From positions 1 to 53,779 of the forward strand of contig JAFSYY010000097.1 in the NCBI GenBank assembly GCA_017455845.1: a DNA stretch of 53,779 nt, given 5' to 3'. A program made the translations under genes and the position numbers. The stretch comes from Prevotella sp. (GTDB lineage: Bacteria; Bacteroidota; Bacteroidia; Bacteroidales; Bacteroidaceae). The notes below the pieces were generated by a model. That model made no database searches. It was given only the letters and a program-made list of their open reading frames with translations, and was not told the DNA's origin. Positions within the stretch are counted from its first letter, which is position 1; each line of letters opens with the position of its first letter. Shown piece after piece: positions 23,137 to 31,961 of the stretch.

Positions 23137-24858
23137 ATGAAGAGAATCGAAAAGACTACAAAGAGAATCCTGTCGGTGCTCCTTGCCTGCACGATGGCTG
23201 CCACTATACAGGCTGCCGACGGCGATGTGCCTGCTTTTCCCGGTGCCGAGGGCTATGGTATGTACACCACAGGTGGCCGCAAGGGTGTTGTCTACCATGT
23301 TACCAACCTCAACGACTCGGGCGAGGGCTCGCTCAGGTGGGCCCTGGGGCAGAGCGGCCGGCGCATCATCGTGTTTGATGTGTCGGGTACTATTCACCTG
23401 AAGTCGGAACTCAGGCTGAAGAACGCCAACGTAACCATTGCCGGACAGACGGCCCCCGGCGACGGTATCTGTGTGGCCGACTATCCCTTTGTCATTGCCT
23501 GTAAGAACGTTGTCATACGCTATCTGCGCTTCCGTCTGGGCAACGAAGCCCTGAAGACGAACCCCAGCGCCCATGAGGGTGACGGTCTGGGTGGCATGGA
23601 TCTGGAAAACATCATCATTGACCATTGCTCCGTGTCGTGGAGCATCGATGAGTGCCTGTCGGTATATGGGTCGAAGAATCTCACCGTGCAGTGGTGCATC
23701 GTGTCGCAGAGCCTGAACAACGCGGGCCACTCGAAGGGTGCCCACGGCTATGGCGGCAACTGGGGCGGCAGCGGGGCCTCCTATCATCATAACCTGCTGG
23801 CCCACCATAACTCGCGCACGCCGCGCCTTGGACCGCGTCCCGGCACGCAGACCGACGAGCGTATGGACATGCGCAACAACGTTATCTATAACTGGGCCGG
23901 CAACGGCTGCTATGGCGGCGAGGGCATGAATGTGAACATTGTGAACAACTACTACAAGCCCGGCCCTGCCACCAACACCCGCAGCGAGACCATCCAGCAG
24001 CGCATAGCAGCCGTGGGCATACGTACCACCGACTATACCAACCACGGCACTAGCGATGCCAACCAATGGGACGTGATGTGGCATGTATGGGGCAAATACT
24101 ACGTCGACGGTAATGTCAATTCCAAGCACGACAAGGTGACCAACGACAACTGGGCCTATGGCATGTATAACCAGATTGGCGACAACGACAACACCTACAC
24201 TAAAACAACCCGCGACACCATACGTCTTGACAAGCCTATTGCCTTCGTCAGCACCACCACCCATACGGCCGAACAGACCTACGAGCGGGTGCTGGCCTAC
24301 GCAGGTGCCTCGCTGCACCGCGATGCCGTAGACGAACTGATCGTTGCTGACACCCGCAACGGCGAGGGCACCTATACCGGCAGCGGCTGTAGCAAGGGCC
24401 TGATTAACTCGCAGGACGACCTGAAACCTGCCGATGCACCGGCCGACTGGAGCGCATGGCCCGAACTGAAGCAGGGTACGGTGCCCACAGACACCGACCA
24501 GGACGGCATGCCCGACGAATGGGAGACGGCCAACGGCCTCAATCCCAACGACAAGACCGACGGCAAGAAGATTGCCGACAACGGCTACTCCAATGTGGAG
24601 AACTATATCAACTCGCTCGTGGCCGACATCACGGCAGCGCAAAACGAGGGTGGCTTCCTGCTTAGCGACCAGCAGGACTTTACCTCTGGCATCTCAACAA
24701 TGCGCAATTCACCATGTCCTATATATAATAAGGTCTATGACCTGCAGGGACGAAGGGTGAGCACTACGCTAGTGAATTGTGAAGAGAGAATAGTGAATAG
24801 TGGTTCTTTGAAGAAGGGCCTGTATATTGTTAACGGCAAAAAGATAATCATCAAATAA
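23137..24858 (+). CDS. Pectate lyase (polysaccharide lyase family 1-like), secreted
   Basis: A 573-residue exported enzyme expected to cleave polygalacturonate by beta-elimination. The signal peptide is followed by FPGAEGYGMYTTGGR, VTNLNDSGEGSLRWAL and ITIAGQTAPGDGI-like VTIAGQTAPGDGICV, then IIIDHCSVSWSIDECLSVYG and the strand region HHNLLAHHNSRTPRLGPRPG, all typical of bacterial pectate lyases with a right-handed beta-helix. A calcium-binding DTDQDGMPDEWETANGLNPND motif follows (about 460-480), and the end GLYIVNGKKIIIK is a type IX-like sorting tail. The ATG at 23137 is chosen because the -7 box lies at 23097. A heptad array (24771-24798) adds about ten residues inside the sorting tail. 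Confidence 0.92.
   Translation: MKRIEKTTKRILSVLLACTMAATIQAADGDVPAFPGAEGYGMYTTGGRKGVVYHVTNLNDSGEGSLRWALGQSGRRIIVFDVSGTIHLKSELRLKNANVTIAGQTAPGDGICVADYPFVIACKNVVIRYLRFRLGNEALKTNPSAHEGDGLGGMDLENIIIDHCSVSWSIDECLSVYGSKNLTVQWCIVSQSLNNAGHSKGAHGYGGNWGGSGASYHHNLLAHHNSRTPRLGPRPGTQTDERMDMRNNVIYNWAGNGCYGGEGMNVNIVNNYYKPGPATNTRSETIQQRIAAVGIRTTDYTNHGTSDANQWDVMWHVWGKYYVDGNVNSKHDKVTNDNWAYGMYNQIGDNDNTYTKTTRDTIRLDKPIAFVSTTTHTAEQTYERVLAYAGASLHRDAVDELIVADTRNGEGTYTGSGCSKGLINSQDDLKPADAPADWSAWPELKQGTVPTDTDQDGMPDEWETANGLNPNDKTDGKKIADNGYSNVENYINSLVADITAAQNEGGFLLSDQQDFTSGISTMRNSPCPIYNKVYDLQGRRVSTTLVNCEERIVNSGSLKKGLYIVNGKKIIIK
24771..24798. repeat. Heptad repeat array inside the pectate lyase sorting tail
   Basis: Units AGTGAAT, TGTGAAG, AGAGAAT, AGTGAAT. 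The inserted peptide separates the strand YDLQGRRV from GLYIVNGKK, which are normally a few residues apart. Confidence 0.8.
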
Positions 24859-24883
24859 ATTATTAACAAAAAACACAGGAATT

Positions 24884-25846
24884 ATGAAAATTAGACATTT
24901 ACTTTTTATCTCTGGTCTGCTCATGCTTGGCCAGACAACAATCGCACAGACTGGCAAGAACTTTGTGAGCATCAACCATCAGTATGTCCAAGAACCGGGC
25001 AGTTATGAAGAGTCGAATTTCGAGTATGACACACGCGGACGGCTGATTCGTGCCCAGACAAACGACCATGTTGTAGATGGCAGTTATAGTGAGGAGAGCG
25101 TATGGATAACCGACTACACCTATGATGAGGCCGCCGGTACGATTAGTAGCGTTTCCACGGTGGCAACGCCCGTCTACACTATGAACTTCACCGTAAACGC
25201 CACCCTGACAGGCAACCGCGTTACCCACATGACCATAATACAGGACGTGCCTGCCTATGGCTATCATTCCGAGGACAATATGAGCATGGAATATGATGCC
25301 ACGGGCAAGGTGGTGAAGTCGGACAACACCAACGACAACGGTGTCACTCACAACTCGTCTGTGATTAGATGGGAAGACGGCAATGCCGTGGAGACCACAG
25401 AGACCGGCGAGGGTGAGACGCGTGTTTACAATCATATCTACGATACCACGCGCCCCGCACCGCTCAATGCCAAACTGGCCTATTTGCTGATGGGCATGCC
25501 TGTTGATATATGTGCTTCACAGATTATGATAGGCATGTACGACTATATGGGCTATACGCCGAAGAATCTTGTTGTAGGTGTGAAACATTCGAGAAACGGC
25601 GCCACTACCAGCGAAAAAAACTTCGTTTATGAGTTTGATGCCGACGGCGACATCAGCCGTATTGAGTGCTATCGCAACGGCACGTTGACCGACACATACG
25701 TCTTAGGTCTCACCGCCGCCGGCGTGCAGGAGATAGAGGCTGAAAAGACGGCTGCTCCTTATTACACCCTCCAGGGCTGTCAGACATCTGCGCCGCGCAA
25801 GGGCAGCGTCTATATCCGCAACGGCCATAAGGTTATAAGCAGGTGA
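24884..25846 (+). CDS. Secreted YD-type repeat-like protein of unknown function
   Basis: A 320-residue exported protein with signal peptide MKIRHLLFISGLLMLGQTTIA. The body is a series of strands with recurring aromatic-Asp pattern (FEYDTRGRLIRAQTN, WITDYTYDEAAG, MEYDATGKVVKSD, YEFDADGDISRIE), which resembles the YD/RHS-like or DUF4595 type beta-structure. The end YYTLQGCQTSAPRKGSVYIR and NGHKVISR matches the sorting-tail pattern of its neighbours. It starts 26 bases after the pectate lyase gene, so it is probably co-expressed with it and surface-located. No enzyme motif is seen. Confidence 0.75.
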   Translation: MKIRHLLFISGLLMLGQTTIAQTGKNFVSINHQYVQEPGSYEESNFEYDTRGRLIRAQTNDHVVDGSYSEESVWITDYTYDEAAGTISSVSTVATPVYTMNFTVNATLTGNRVTHMTIIQDVPAYGYHSEDNMSMEYDATGKVVKSDNTNDNGVTHNSSVIRWEDGNAVETTETGEGETRVYNHIYDTTRPAPLNAKLAYLLMGMPVDICASQIMIGMYDYMGYTPKNLVVGVKHSRNGATTSEKNFVYEFDADGDISRIECYRNGTLTDTYVLGLTAAGVQEIEAEKTAAPYYTLQGCQTSAPRKGSVYIRNGHKVISR

Positions 25847-25864
25847 GTATTCGAGGTGCAAAAT

Positions 25865-25902
25865 GTTCTGGACTTCTATCCTTCGCGATAGAAGTCCAGA
25901 AC
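25865..25902. terminator. Perfect 16-base inverted repeat overlapping the aroB stop codon
   Basis: GTTCTGGACTTCTATC (25865-25880) and its exact complement (25887-25902) flank CTTCGC. The right arm encodes the aroB C-terminus (VLDFYR). It lies between convergent genes and could end both transcripts, though no strong T run follows on either strand. Confidence 0.75.
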
Positions 25903-26925
25903 TTCTTCTATGTCCTGTTTGGTGGCAGTCTGGTTGATGCGTATGTCGCCGATGCCGCCCAGCAGGGTGAAGTTGATGTCGTGGCCGGTGTTCTTTTTAT
26001 CGTGTGTCATCAGTTCCAGCAGGGTGGGGTAGTCGTCGCAGGTGACAGGCATGCGGCCATAGTGGTCCATGATGAAGCGTACGGTCTGTCGCATCTTATC
26101 AACAGGGAAGCCGGTCTTCATGCTGCTGAGGTATAGTTCGCACACCATGCCCCATGCCACGGCATAGCCGTGGAGCACGGGCTTGCGCTTCAAGGCCAGC
26201 GACTCGAAGGCGTGGCCTATGGTATGTCCGAGGTTCAGGGCCTTGCGGATGCCTTTCTCGGTAGGGTCTTCGGTGACGATATGCTCTTTCACCTGTACGC
26301 TCTTGGCCACCAGTCGCCCCAGTGCGTCCAGGTCAGGATGCTCAATGTCGAAGTTCATCAGTTCGGCCCAGTGTGCCTCGGTAGAGATAAGCCCGTGTTT
26401 CAGCATCTCGGCATAGCCCGAAAGGATGTTTTCTTCATCGAGGGTCTGCAGGAACAGCGTGTCGAGGATGACGCAGTCGGCATTCTGGAACACGCCAATC
26501 TCGTTTTTCAGTCCTCCGAAGTTGATGCCGGTCTTGCCGCCCACCGAGGCATCGACCATGGCGAGCAGGGTGGTAGGGATGTTGATGAAGTGGATGCCTC
26601 GCTTGAAGGTGGAGGCAGCAAAGCCGCCCAAGTCGGTCACCATGCCGCCACCCAGGTTGATGAGCAGCGAATGGCGTGTGGCCCCCATACGCTGCAGTTC
26701 GCTCCACACATGGCTCACGGCTTCCAGGTTCTTGTGTGTGTCGCCGGCTGCAATGGTGATGCTTTGGGCCTGTGCCACGCATGCCAGTGCGCTTACCGCC
26801 GGCAGGCACAGCATGCGGGTGGTCTCGTCGGTGAGTATGAAGATGAGGTCGGGCTTACACTGTGCTATAGCCTCGCTGAGCACTTGTTCCAACTGTTGGC
26901 TGATGACTACGCTCTGTTTTTCCAT
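25876..26925 (-). CDS. aroB: 3-dehydroquinate synthase
   Basis: Converts DAHP to 3-dehydroquinate, step two of the shikimate pathway. The 349-residue protein shows the NAD-binding segment GGGMVTDLGGFAASTFKRG, the PTTLLAMVDASVGGKTGINF motif, and metal ligands in LNLGHTIGHAFES and LHGYAVAWGM. The last ten residues lie in a 16-base inverted repeat. Upstream, a heptad array at 26928-26962 separates it from the antiporter gene. Confidence 0.96.
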   Translation of the reverse strand: MEKQSVVISQQLEQVLSEAIAQCKPDLIFILTDETTRMLCLPAVSALACVAQAQSITIAAGDTHKNLEAVSHVWSELQRMGATRHSLLINLGGGMVTDLGGFAASTFKRGIHFINIPTTLLAMVDASVGGKTGINFGGLKNEIGVFQNADCVILDTLFLQTLDEENILSGYAEMLKHGLISTEAHWAELMNFDIEHPDLDALGRLVAKSVQVKEHIVTEDPTEKGIRKALNLGHTIGHAFESLALKRKPVLHGYAVAWGMVCELYLSSMKTGFPVDKMRQTVRFIMDHYGRMPVTCDDYPTLLELMTHDKKNTGHDINFTLLGGIGDIRINQTATKQDIEEVLDFYREG

Positions 26926-26927
26926 GA

Positions 26928-26962
26928 CAAATCACAATTCACAATTCACAATTCATAATTCA
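26928..26962. repeat. Heptad repeat array between aroB and the antiporter gene
   Basis: Five units: CAAATCA, CAATTCA, CAATTCA, CAATTCA, TAATTCA. On the minus strand it supplies the last residues (NYEL) and the stop codon of the antiporter gene (stop at 26946-26948). Confidence 0.92.
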
Positions 26963-29252
26963 CATCGGCATGGACGCTATTCTTTGATAGTAGCGCACGC
27001 AGGGACTCTTGTTCTCCTACCACCCAGATAATGTCGCCTTCCTCAAAAGGCCTGCTTGGGCGAACGGGCGATAGGTTCTCCTTGCCTTCCTCCAGGCCAA
27101 CCACCATGCAGTTGTAGTGGCTGCGGATGCCGCTTTCCTGCAGTGTCTTGCCTATGAAGGGGCTGTTGGTGCCGATGATAATCTGCTGGAGTTTCATCTC
27201 GCGTTTCTCCAGTTCAAAGTCCTCGCCGAGCACCTCATGGCTGAGGGCATCCTGGAACTTGGCCAGTTGGTCGTCGCTGCCAATAATCTGGAGTTTGTCG
27301 CCGGGGAAGATGATGTAGTCGCCATTGGGGATGTTCATGCGGAAGCCGCCCCTGAGGATGCTGCTGATATGTACGCCGTACTTCTGTCCGAAGTTAAGTT
27401 GGCGCAGCGTCTTGCCCATCCAGAGGGAGTTGAATGGCACGTCGAAGTCGGCAATGTGTATGTCTCGGTCGAGCAACTTCCCCTCGTAGAGTGGCCTTTT
27501 CTTTCCGTGCACCTGTGCCTCGATGTCGCGTGACCGCAGGTTGTTGATAAACAACCGCTCCAGCAGTATGCTGCGCCGTTTGATGGAGCGCGAGAGTATG
27601 ATCAGGATCACGGCCACGATGCCCAGCGTGATGATAAGTGCCGGCGCGAAGTTTGTGAGAGCCTGTATGACGTAGAACACGATGTTGACACCTATTATGA
27701 TACGGAACAGGATGGTGAAGATCAGCGGCAGGCGGTTGCGGTTGCTCTCACGCCACAGGGCCTTGAACTCCTCGCTTTTGTTTTTCTTCATAATCATGGC
27801 TCGTAGGAAGGGAGCAATGAGTATGAGCGTGAGCAGGCCTGTGATGAGGCTCGGGATCGAGAATTGTGAATTGAGAATTGAGAATTGATAGTCAGCCACC
27901 TTGCTGATGAACGGATGGAAGAGAGTGAACATCAGGGCGATGACAGCCGACGAGAGTATGGTATAGACAACGGTGTTGACGGCCATCTGCGTCAGCAGTC
28001 GTTTCCATTTGCTCTGTTCCGTGCTGTGGGGATGGCTCATCGACAGATGGTTGAGAATCTTGATGAGACGCGACGGGATGTGAGGCTCCAGGGCGTTATA
28101 AGCCGGCGTGGCGAGCCGTATCATGTAAGGTGTGAGAAAAGTGGTTATAACTGATACGGCCACCACAACCGGATATAGGAAATCGCCGATGACACCGAGC
28201 GAGAGACCCAGTGAGGCGATGATAAACGAAAACTCACCTATCTGTGCCATGGAGAATCCGCAGCGCATGGCCGACTTCAGTGACTCGCCGCCGAGCATGA
28301 ACGACAGTGAGCCGAAGATGGCCTGGCCGATGATAATCGTGAGCACCAGTACGAAGATAGGCAGGGCATAGTCTTTCAGTATCTGCGGGTCGACGAGCAT
28401 GCCCACGGAGACGAAGAAGATGGCTCCGAAGAGGTTTTTCACCGGCTCCACCAGTTTCTCTATGCGTTCTGCCTCGATGGTCTCGGCCAGTATGCTGCCC
28501 ATGATAAAGGCACCGAAGGCCGACGAGAAGCCTACCTTGGTAGAGAATACCGCCATGGCACAACAGAGGCCCAGCGAGACGATGAGCAGCACTTCACTAT
28601 TGATGAGGTTGCGAACATATCTCAGGAACAGGGGAATGGCAAAGATGCCCACCACCAGCCACAGCACCAGGAAGAAGCCTATCTTCATCACCGAACTAAG
28701 CATCTGCCCGCTGTCAGGATTGTTGCCGCTTGCAATGGCACTGAGCAGCACCATCATCACGATGGCGAGGATGTCCTCGAGTATGAGTACGCTCATCACC
28801 AGCGAGGCAAACTGCTGCTGGCGCAAGCCCAGGTCGTCGAAGGCCTTATATATAATAGTGGTGGAACTCATGGCCAGCATGCCGCCCAGGAAGATGCAGT
28901 TCATCTTCGACCATCCGAAGGACTGTCCTACGACAATGCCCAGAAACATCATGGCAAAGATGATGCAGATGACGGAGATGATGGGTGATGCACCCATCTT
29001 CAGTATCTTCTTGAACGAGAAGTCCAGACCCAGCGAGAAGAGCAGGAACATCACGCCGATGTCGGCCCAGAGATGGATGTTCGACATATCGACCACCGAT
29101 GCCGTATAGGGCATGTGGGGCGAGACGAGAAAGCCAGCCACTATATAGCCCAGTACGAGCGGCTGCTTCAGTTTCTTGAATACCAGCGTCACAATGCCGG
29201 CAACGACCAGTATCAGGGCCAGGTCTTGTATCAGTGGGGGTAGTTCGGACAT
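26946..29252 (-). CDS. CPA2-family cation/proton antiporter with two RCK-C domains
   Basis: A 768-residue integral membrane protein of the monovalent cation:proton antiporter-2 family (KefB/GerN type). About twelve spans fill residues 8-390, with the family motif SLGLDFSFKKILKMG and the region GAFIMGSILAETIEAERIEKLVEPVKNLFGAIFFVSVGM. A second membrane segment group (about 415-560) follows, then two RCK-C-like domains (about 600-680 and 690-765; GKTLRQLNFGQKYGVHISSI and GKTLQESGIRSHYNCMVVGL) that may bind regulatory ligands. No TrkA-N nucleotide domain is seen. A heptad array (27861-27888) inserts SILNSQFSI at about residue 455-464, and the C-terminus NYEL comes from another array. Confidence 0.92.
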   Translation of the reverse strand: MSELPPLIQDLALILVVAGIVTLVFKKLKQPLVLGYIVAGFLVSPHMPYTASVVDMSNIHLWADIGVMFLLFSLGLDFSFKKILKMGASPIISVICIIFAMMFLGIVVGQSFGWSKMNCIFLGGMLAMSSTTIIYKAFDDLGLRQQQFASLVMSVLILEDILAIVMMVLLSAIASGNNPDSGQMLSSVMKIGFFLVLWLVVGIFAIPLFLRYVRNLINSEVLLIVSLGLCCAMAVFSTKVGFSSAFGAFIMGSILAETIEAERIEKLVEPVKNLFGAIFFVSVGMLVDPQILKDYALPIFVLVLTIIIGQAIFGSLSFMLGGESLKSAMRCGFSMAQIGEFSFIIASLGLSLGVIGDFLYPVVVAVSVITTFLTPYMIRLATPAYNALEPHIPSRLIKILNHLSMSHPHSTEQSKWKRLLTQMAVNTVVYTILSSAVIALMFTLFHPFISKVADYQFSILNSQFSIPSLITGLLTLILIAPFLRAMIMKKNKSEEFKALWRESNRNRLPLIFTILFRIIIGVNIVFYVIQALTNFAPALIITLGIVAVILIILSRSIKRRSILLERLFINNLRSRDIEAQVHGKKRPLYEGKLLDRDIHIADFDVPFNSLWMGKTLRQLNFGQKYGVHISSILRGGFRMNIPNGDYIIFPGDKLQIIGSDDQLAKFQDALSHEVLGEDFELEKREMKLQQIIIGTNSPFIGKTLQESGIRSHYNCMVVGLEEGKENLSPVRPSRPFEEGDIIWVVGEQESLRALLSKNSVHADVNYEL
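27861..27888. repeat. Heptad repeat array inside the antiporter gene
   Basis: Units GAATTGT, GAATTGA, GAATTGA, GAATTGA. In frame on the minus strand as FSILNSQFSI between two membrane segments. Confidence 0.88.
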
Positions 29253-29255
29253 TGG

Positions 29256-29290
29256 GAGTTAAGAGTTATGAGTTAAGAGTTATGAGTTAG
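29256..29290. repeat. Heptad repeat array between the antiporter gene and pepT
   Basis: Units GAGTTAA, GAGTTAT, GAGTTAA, GAGTTAT, GAGTTAG. It contains the pepT stop codon (29273-29275) and supplies its last residues. Confidence 0.92.
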
Positions 29291-30616
29291 TTGACAGATA
29301 CTGACGATGACCATCATGGCTTTCTCCATCGACTGGATGGGCACAAACTCGTAGGGGCCGTGGAAGTTGATGCCACCGGCAAAGATGTTGGGGCAGGGCA
29401 GGCCTTTGAACGACAGTTGTGCACCGTCGGTGCCGCCACGAATGGGTTTTACCTTTGGCTCTATATCGCAGGTCTGCATGGCTTTCAGCACCAGGTCGAC
29501 GACGTGCTTCTGCGGGTCGATCTTCTCCTTCATGTTATAGTACTGGTCGCTGACCTCGGCAGTAACCGTTCCCTCGCCGTATTTTCCGTTCATTCGGCTT
29601 ACCACATCAAGGATGAAGCGTTTGCGCTCTTCAAACTTCTCGCGGTCGTGGTCGCGGATGATATACGACAACCTGGCCTGCTCCGTCTGCGTCTGCATGC
29701 CCGTCAGGTGATAGAAGCCTTCGTAGCCCTCGGTGGTCTCCGGACGCTCGTCGGCAGGCAGCATGCCGGTGAACTCGGCAGCCAGCAGGCTGGCGTTCAC
29801 CATCTTGCCTTTGGCATAGCCCGGATGCACGCTCACGCCCTTGATGGTGATCTTGGCCGAGGCCGCATTGAAGTTCTCGTACTCCAGTTCGCCTACGTCG
29901 CCGCCGTCCATCGTGTAGGCCCAGTCGCAGCCAAACTTCTCCACGTCGAAGTGGTGGGCACCCATGCCAATCTCCTCGTCGGGGTTGAAGGCCACGCGTA
30001 TCTTGCCATGCTTGATCTCCGGGTGCTGCTGCAGATAGACCATGGCCTGCACAATCTCGGCGATGCCGGCCTTGTCGTCGGCACCCAGCAGCGTGTGGCC
30101 GTCGGTGACGATGAGATCCTCACCTATATGCAGTAGCAGTTCGGGGAATTTCTTTGGCGAGAGTATGATGCCCTCCGAGAGTACGATGTCGCCGCCGTCG
30201 TAGTTGCTCACGATACGCGGCTTGATGTCGGCGCCCGAGCAGTCGGGGCTGGTGTCATAGTGCGAGATGAAGCCGATGGTGGGAGTATCCGATGGGGTAA
30301 ACCCATCGGCACGGACGCTATTTCCATCGGCACGGACGCTATTTCCATCGGCACGGACGCTATATCCATCGGCACGGACGCTATTTCCATCGGCACGGAC
30401 AGTGTTTCCATCGGCACGGACAGTGTTTGAGGGCAGGGTGGCGTAGATGTAGCCTTTGTCGTCCATCTCTACGTCGCAGAGGCCTTCTCGCTCCAGTTCT
30501 TCCTTGAGGAAGCGTGCAAAGACAAGTTGTTTTGGTGTGCTGGGCACGCTCTGGCTCTCTTCTGCCGACTGCGTGTCAAACTTGGTGTAATTTAGAAAAC
30601 GTTCAGTGATATTCAT
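29273..30616 (-). CDS. pepT: Peptidase T (tripeptide aminopeptidase)
   Basis: A 447-residue zinc exopeptidase of the M20 family that releases N-terminal residues from tripeptides in the cytoplasm. Metal-site motifs: [30 protein letters not shown], and [15 protein letters not shown]; the later segment [20 protein letters not shown] is diagnostic. Between the N-terminal strand and the first metal motif lie six repeats of seven residues, [14 protein letters not shown] (about 64-105), absent in usual PepT, which is about 410 residues long. Excluding the repeats the length is normal. The stop codon lies in a heptad array, as does the start codon. Confidence 0.96.
   Translation of the reverse strand: MNITERFLNYTKFDTQSAEESQSVPSTPKQLVFARFLKEELEREGLCDVEMDDKGYIYATLPSNTVRADGNTVRADGNSVRADGYSVRADGNSVRADGNSVRADGFTPSDTPTIGFISHYDTSPDCSGADIKPRIVSNYDGGDIVLSEGIILSPKKFPELLLHIGEDLIVTDGHTLLGADDKAGIAEIVQAMVYLQQHPEIKHGKIRVAFNPDEEIGMGAHHFDVEKFGCDWAYTMDGGDVGELEYENFNAASAKITIKGVSVHPGYAKGKMVNASLLAAEFTGMLPADERPETTEGYEGFYHLTGMQTQTEQARLSYIIRDHDREKFEERKRFILDVVSRMNGKYGEGTVTAEVSDQYYNMKEKIDPQKHVVDLVLKAMQTCDIEPKVKPIRGGTDGAQLSFKGLPCPNIFAGGINFHGPYEFVPIQSMEKAMMVIVSICQLTHNS
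30303..30428. repeat. Six-copy 21-base tandem repeat inside pepT
   Basis: CCATCGGCACGGAC begins at 30303, 30324, 30345, 30366, 30387 and 30408, exactly 21 bases apart; only the six bases after each core vary (GCTATT or AGTGTT). It encodes VRADG with two variable residues. Confidence 0.95.
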
Positions 30617-30673
30617 AGTTCATAGTTCATAATTCATAGTTCATAGTTCATAGTTCAAAATTCATAGTTCAAT
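30611..30673. repeat. Nine-unit heptad array from the pepT start codon to the metallochaperone stop codon
   Basis: Nine units: ATTCATA, GTTCATA, GTTCATA, ATTCATA, GTTCATA, GTTCATA, GTTCAAA, ATTCATA, GTTCAAT. The first contains the pepT start codon (30614-30616) and the last abuts the stop of the next gene (30674-30676). Confidence 0.94.
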
Positions 30674-31942
30674 TTAGCCGAGGCAGGCATCCAGTTCTTT
30701 TGCTATCAGCGCCTTGTCCAGATGCTGGCCAATGAACACGAGTTTCTGCATGCGGTCGCCGTAATGCTCGTCCCAGTCGGCACGAAGGGCAGCGTCGCGC
30801 TCCATCATCTCTGCCAGTTCATCCTTGGGCATCGTGGCAAACCACTGGCCGGCCTGACGGATGCTCACCTGCTTGCCGGCCTGCTCGAAGAGGTAGCACA
30901 TATCGAGTTCGTCCTTGAAATAGCAGATGCCTTTGGCGCGGATGATGCCTTTGGGCCATTTGCGGGCCACAAATTCGTCGAACATGCCCAGATTGAACGG
31001 CTCGCGCCGATAGTATACAAAGGTGCCTATGCCATATTCCTCGGCCTCGCCCTCATCGTGGTGATGGTGGTGATGATGATGGTGGGCGTCGTGGTCATCG
31101 TCGTCGTGGTCATCATCGTCGTGGTCATCGTGGTCATCGTGGTCGTGGTCATCGTGGTCGTGGTCATCGTGGTCGTGGTCATCGTGGTCGTGGTCATCGT
31201 GGTCGTGGTCATCGTGATGGCGTTCTACCTCCTGAATCCAGGCAGCCGATGTGGCAACGCGGTCGAAATCAAACATATTGGTGTTCAGGATCTTGTCGAA
31301 GTCTACGTCGCCGTAGTTACACTCTATAATCTCTGCTTTGGGCTGCAGTGTGCGCACAATCTGACGTATGCGCCCCAGTTCCTCGGGAGTCACCTCGGCG
31401 GCCTTGTTCAGCAGCACGATGTTGCAGAACTCAATCTGCTGGATGACGAGGTTTTCGATGTCTTCCTCGTCAATATCCGGGCGCGTAAGCAACTGTCCGC
31501 CCTCGAACTCATCGCGCATACGCAGGGCATCAACCACGGTGACGATGCAGTCGAGCCGCGGCAAACCGCTGCCGGTGAGGTCCATGCCCATAGACGGGAT
31601 GGAGCAGATGGTCTGGGCGATGGGGCCTGGCTCACAGATGCCGCTGGCCTCTATCACGATATAGTCGAAGCGCTGCATGGCGGTGATGTCCATGAGTTGC
31701 TTCACGAGGTCCATCTTCAGCGTGCAGCAGATGCAGCCGTTCTGCAGGGCCACCAGGCTGTCGTCTTGCTGGTTGACGATGCCTCCTTGCTGAATGAGTG
31801 TTGCGTCGATGTTCACCTCGCCGATGTCGTTGACAATCACGGCAAACTTGATGCCTTTCTGGTTTGCCAGGATGCGATTCAGTAATGTTGTTTTTCCGCT
31901 TCCCAGATAGCCTGTCAGCAGAAGTACGGGGATGGTATTCAT
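30674..31942 (-). CDS. COG0523/CobW-type GTPase metallochaperone with Asp/His-rich insert
   Basis: A 422-residue G3E-family GTPase. Walker A is GYLGSGKTTLLNRIL (near 10-24), the metal-binding CxCC motif is GCICCTLKMD, and the switch/NKxD region is VLLNKAAEVTPEE. Between the GTPase domain and the C-terminal CobW_C domain (from about 300) lies a stretch of about 55 residues (242-296) made of Asp-His-Asp repeats and a run of His. Such metal-rich tracts mark zinc-handling members of the group; a role in supplying or storing zinc is inferred. The gene ends at the heptad array before pepT. Confidence 0.93.
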   Translation of the reverse strand: MNTIPVLLLTGYLGSGKTTLLNRILANQKGIKFAVIVNDIGEVNIDATLIQQGGIVNQQDDSLVALQNGCICCTLKMDLVKQLMDITAMQRFDYIVIEASGICEPGPIAQTICSIPSMGMDLTGSGLPRLDCIVTVVDALRMRDEFEGGQLLTRPDIDEEDIENLVIQQIEFCNIVLLNKAAEVTPEELGRIRQIVRTLQPKAEIIECNYGDVDFDKILNTNMFDFDRVATSAAWIQEVERHHDDHDHDDHDHDDHDHDDHDHDDHDHDDHDDHDDDDHDDDDHDAHHHHHHHHHDEGEAEEYGIGTFVYYRREPFNLGMFDEFVARKWPKGIIRAKGICYFKDELDMCYLFEQAGKQVSIRQAGQWFATMPKDELAEMMERDAALRADWDEHYGDRMQKLVFIGQHLDKALIAKELDACLG

Positions 31943-31961
31943 AGATGAAAGATGATAATTG

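Noticed and set aside
23116-24642. Long minus-strand open frame (508 codons) opposite the pectate lyase gene
   Set aside because: The pectate lyase motifs are certain; the antisense frame is Val/Gly-rich and without domains.
30722-31885. Plus-strand open frame (387 codons) with long Val runs opposite the CobW-type gene
   Set aside because: The Val runs are only the complement of the Asp/His repeats; the GTPase motifs are on the minus strand.
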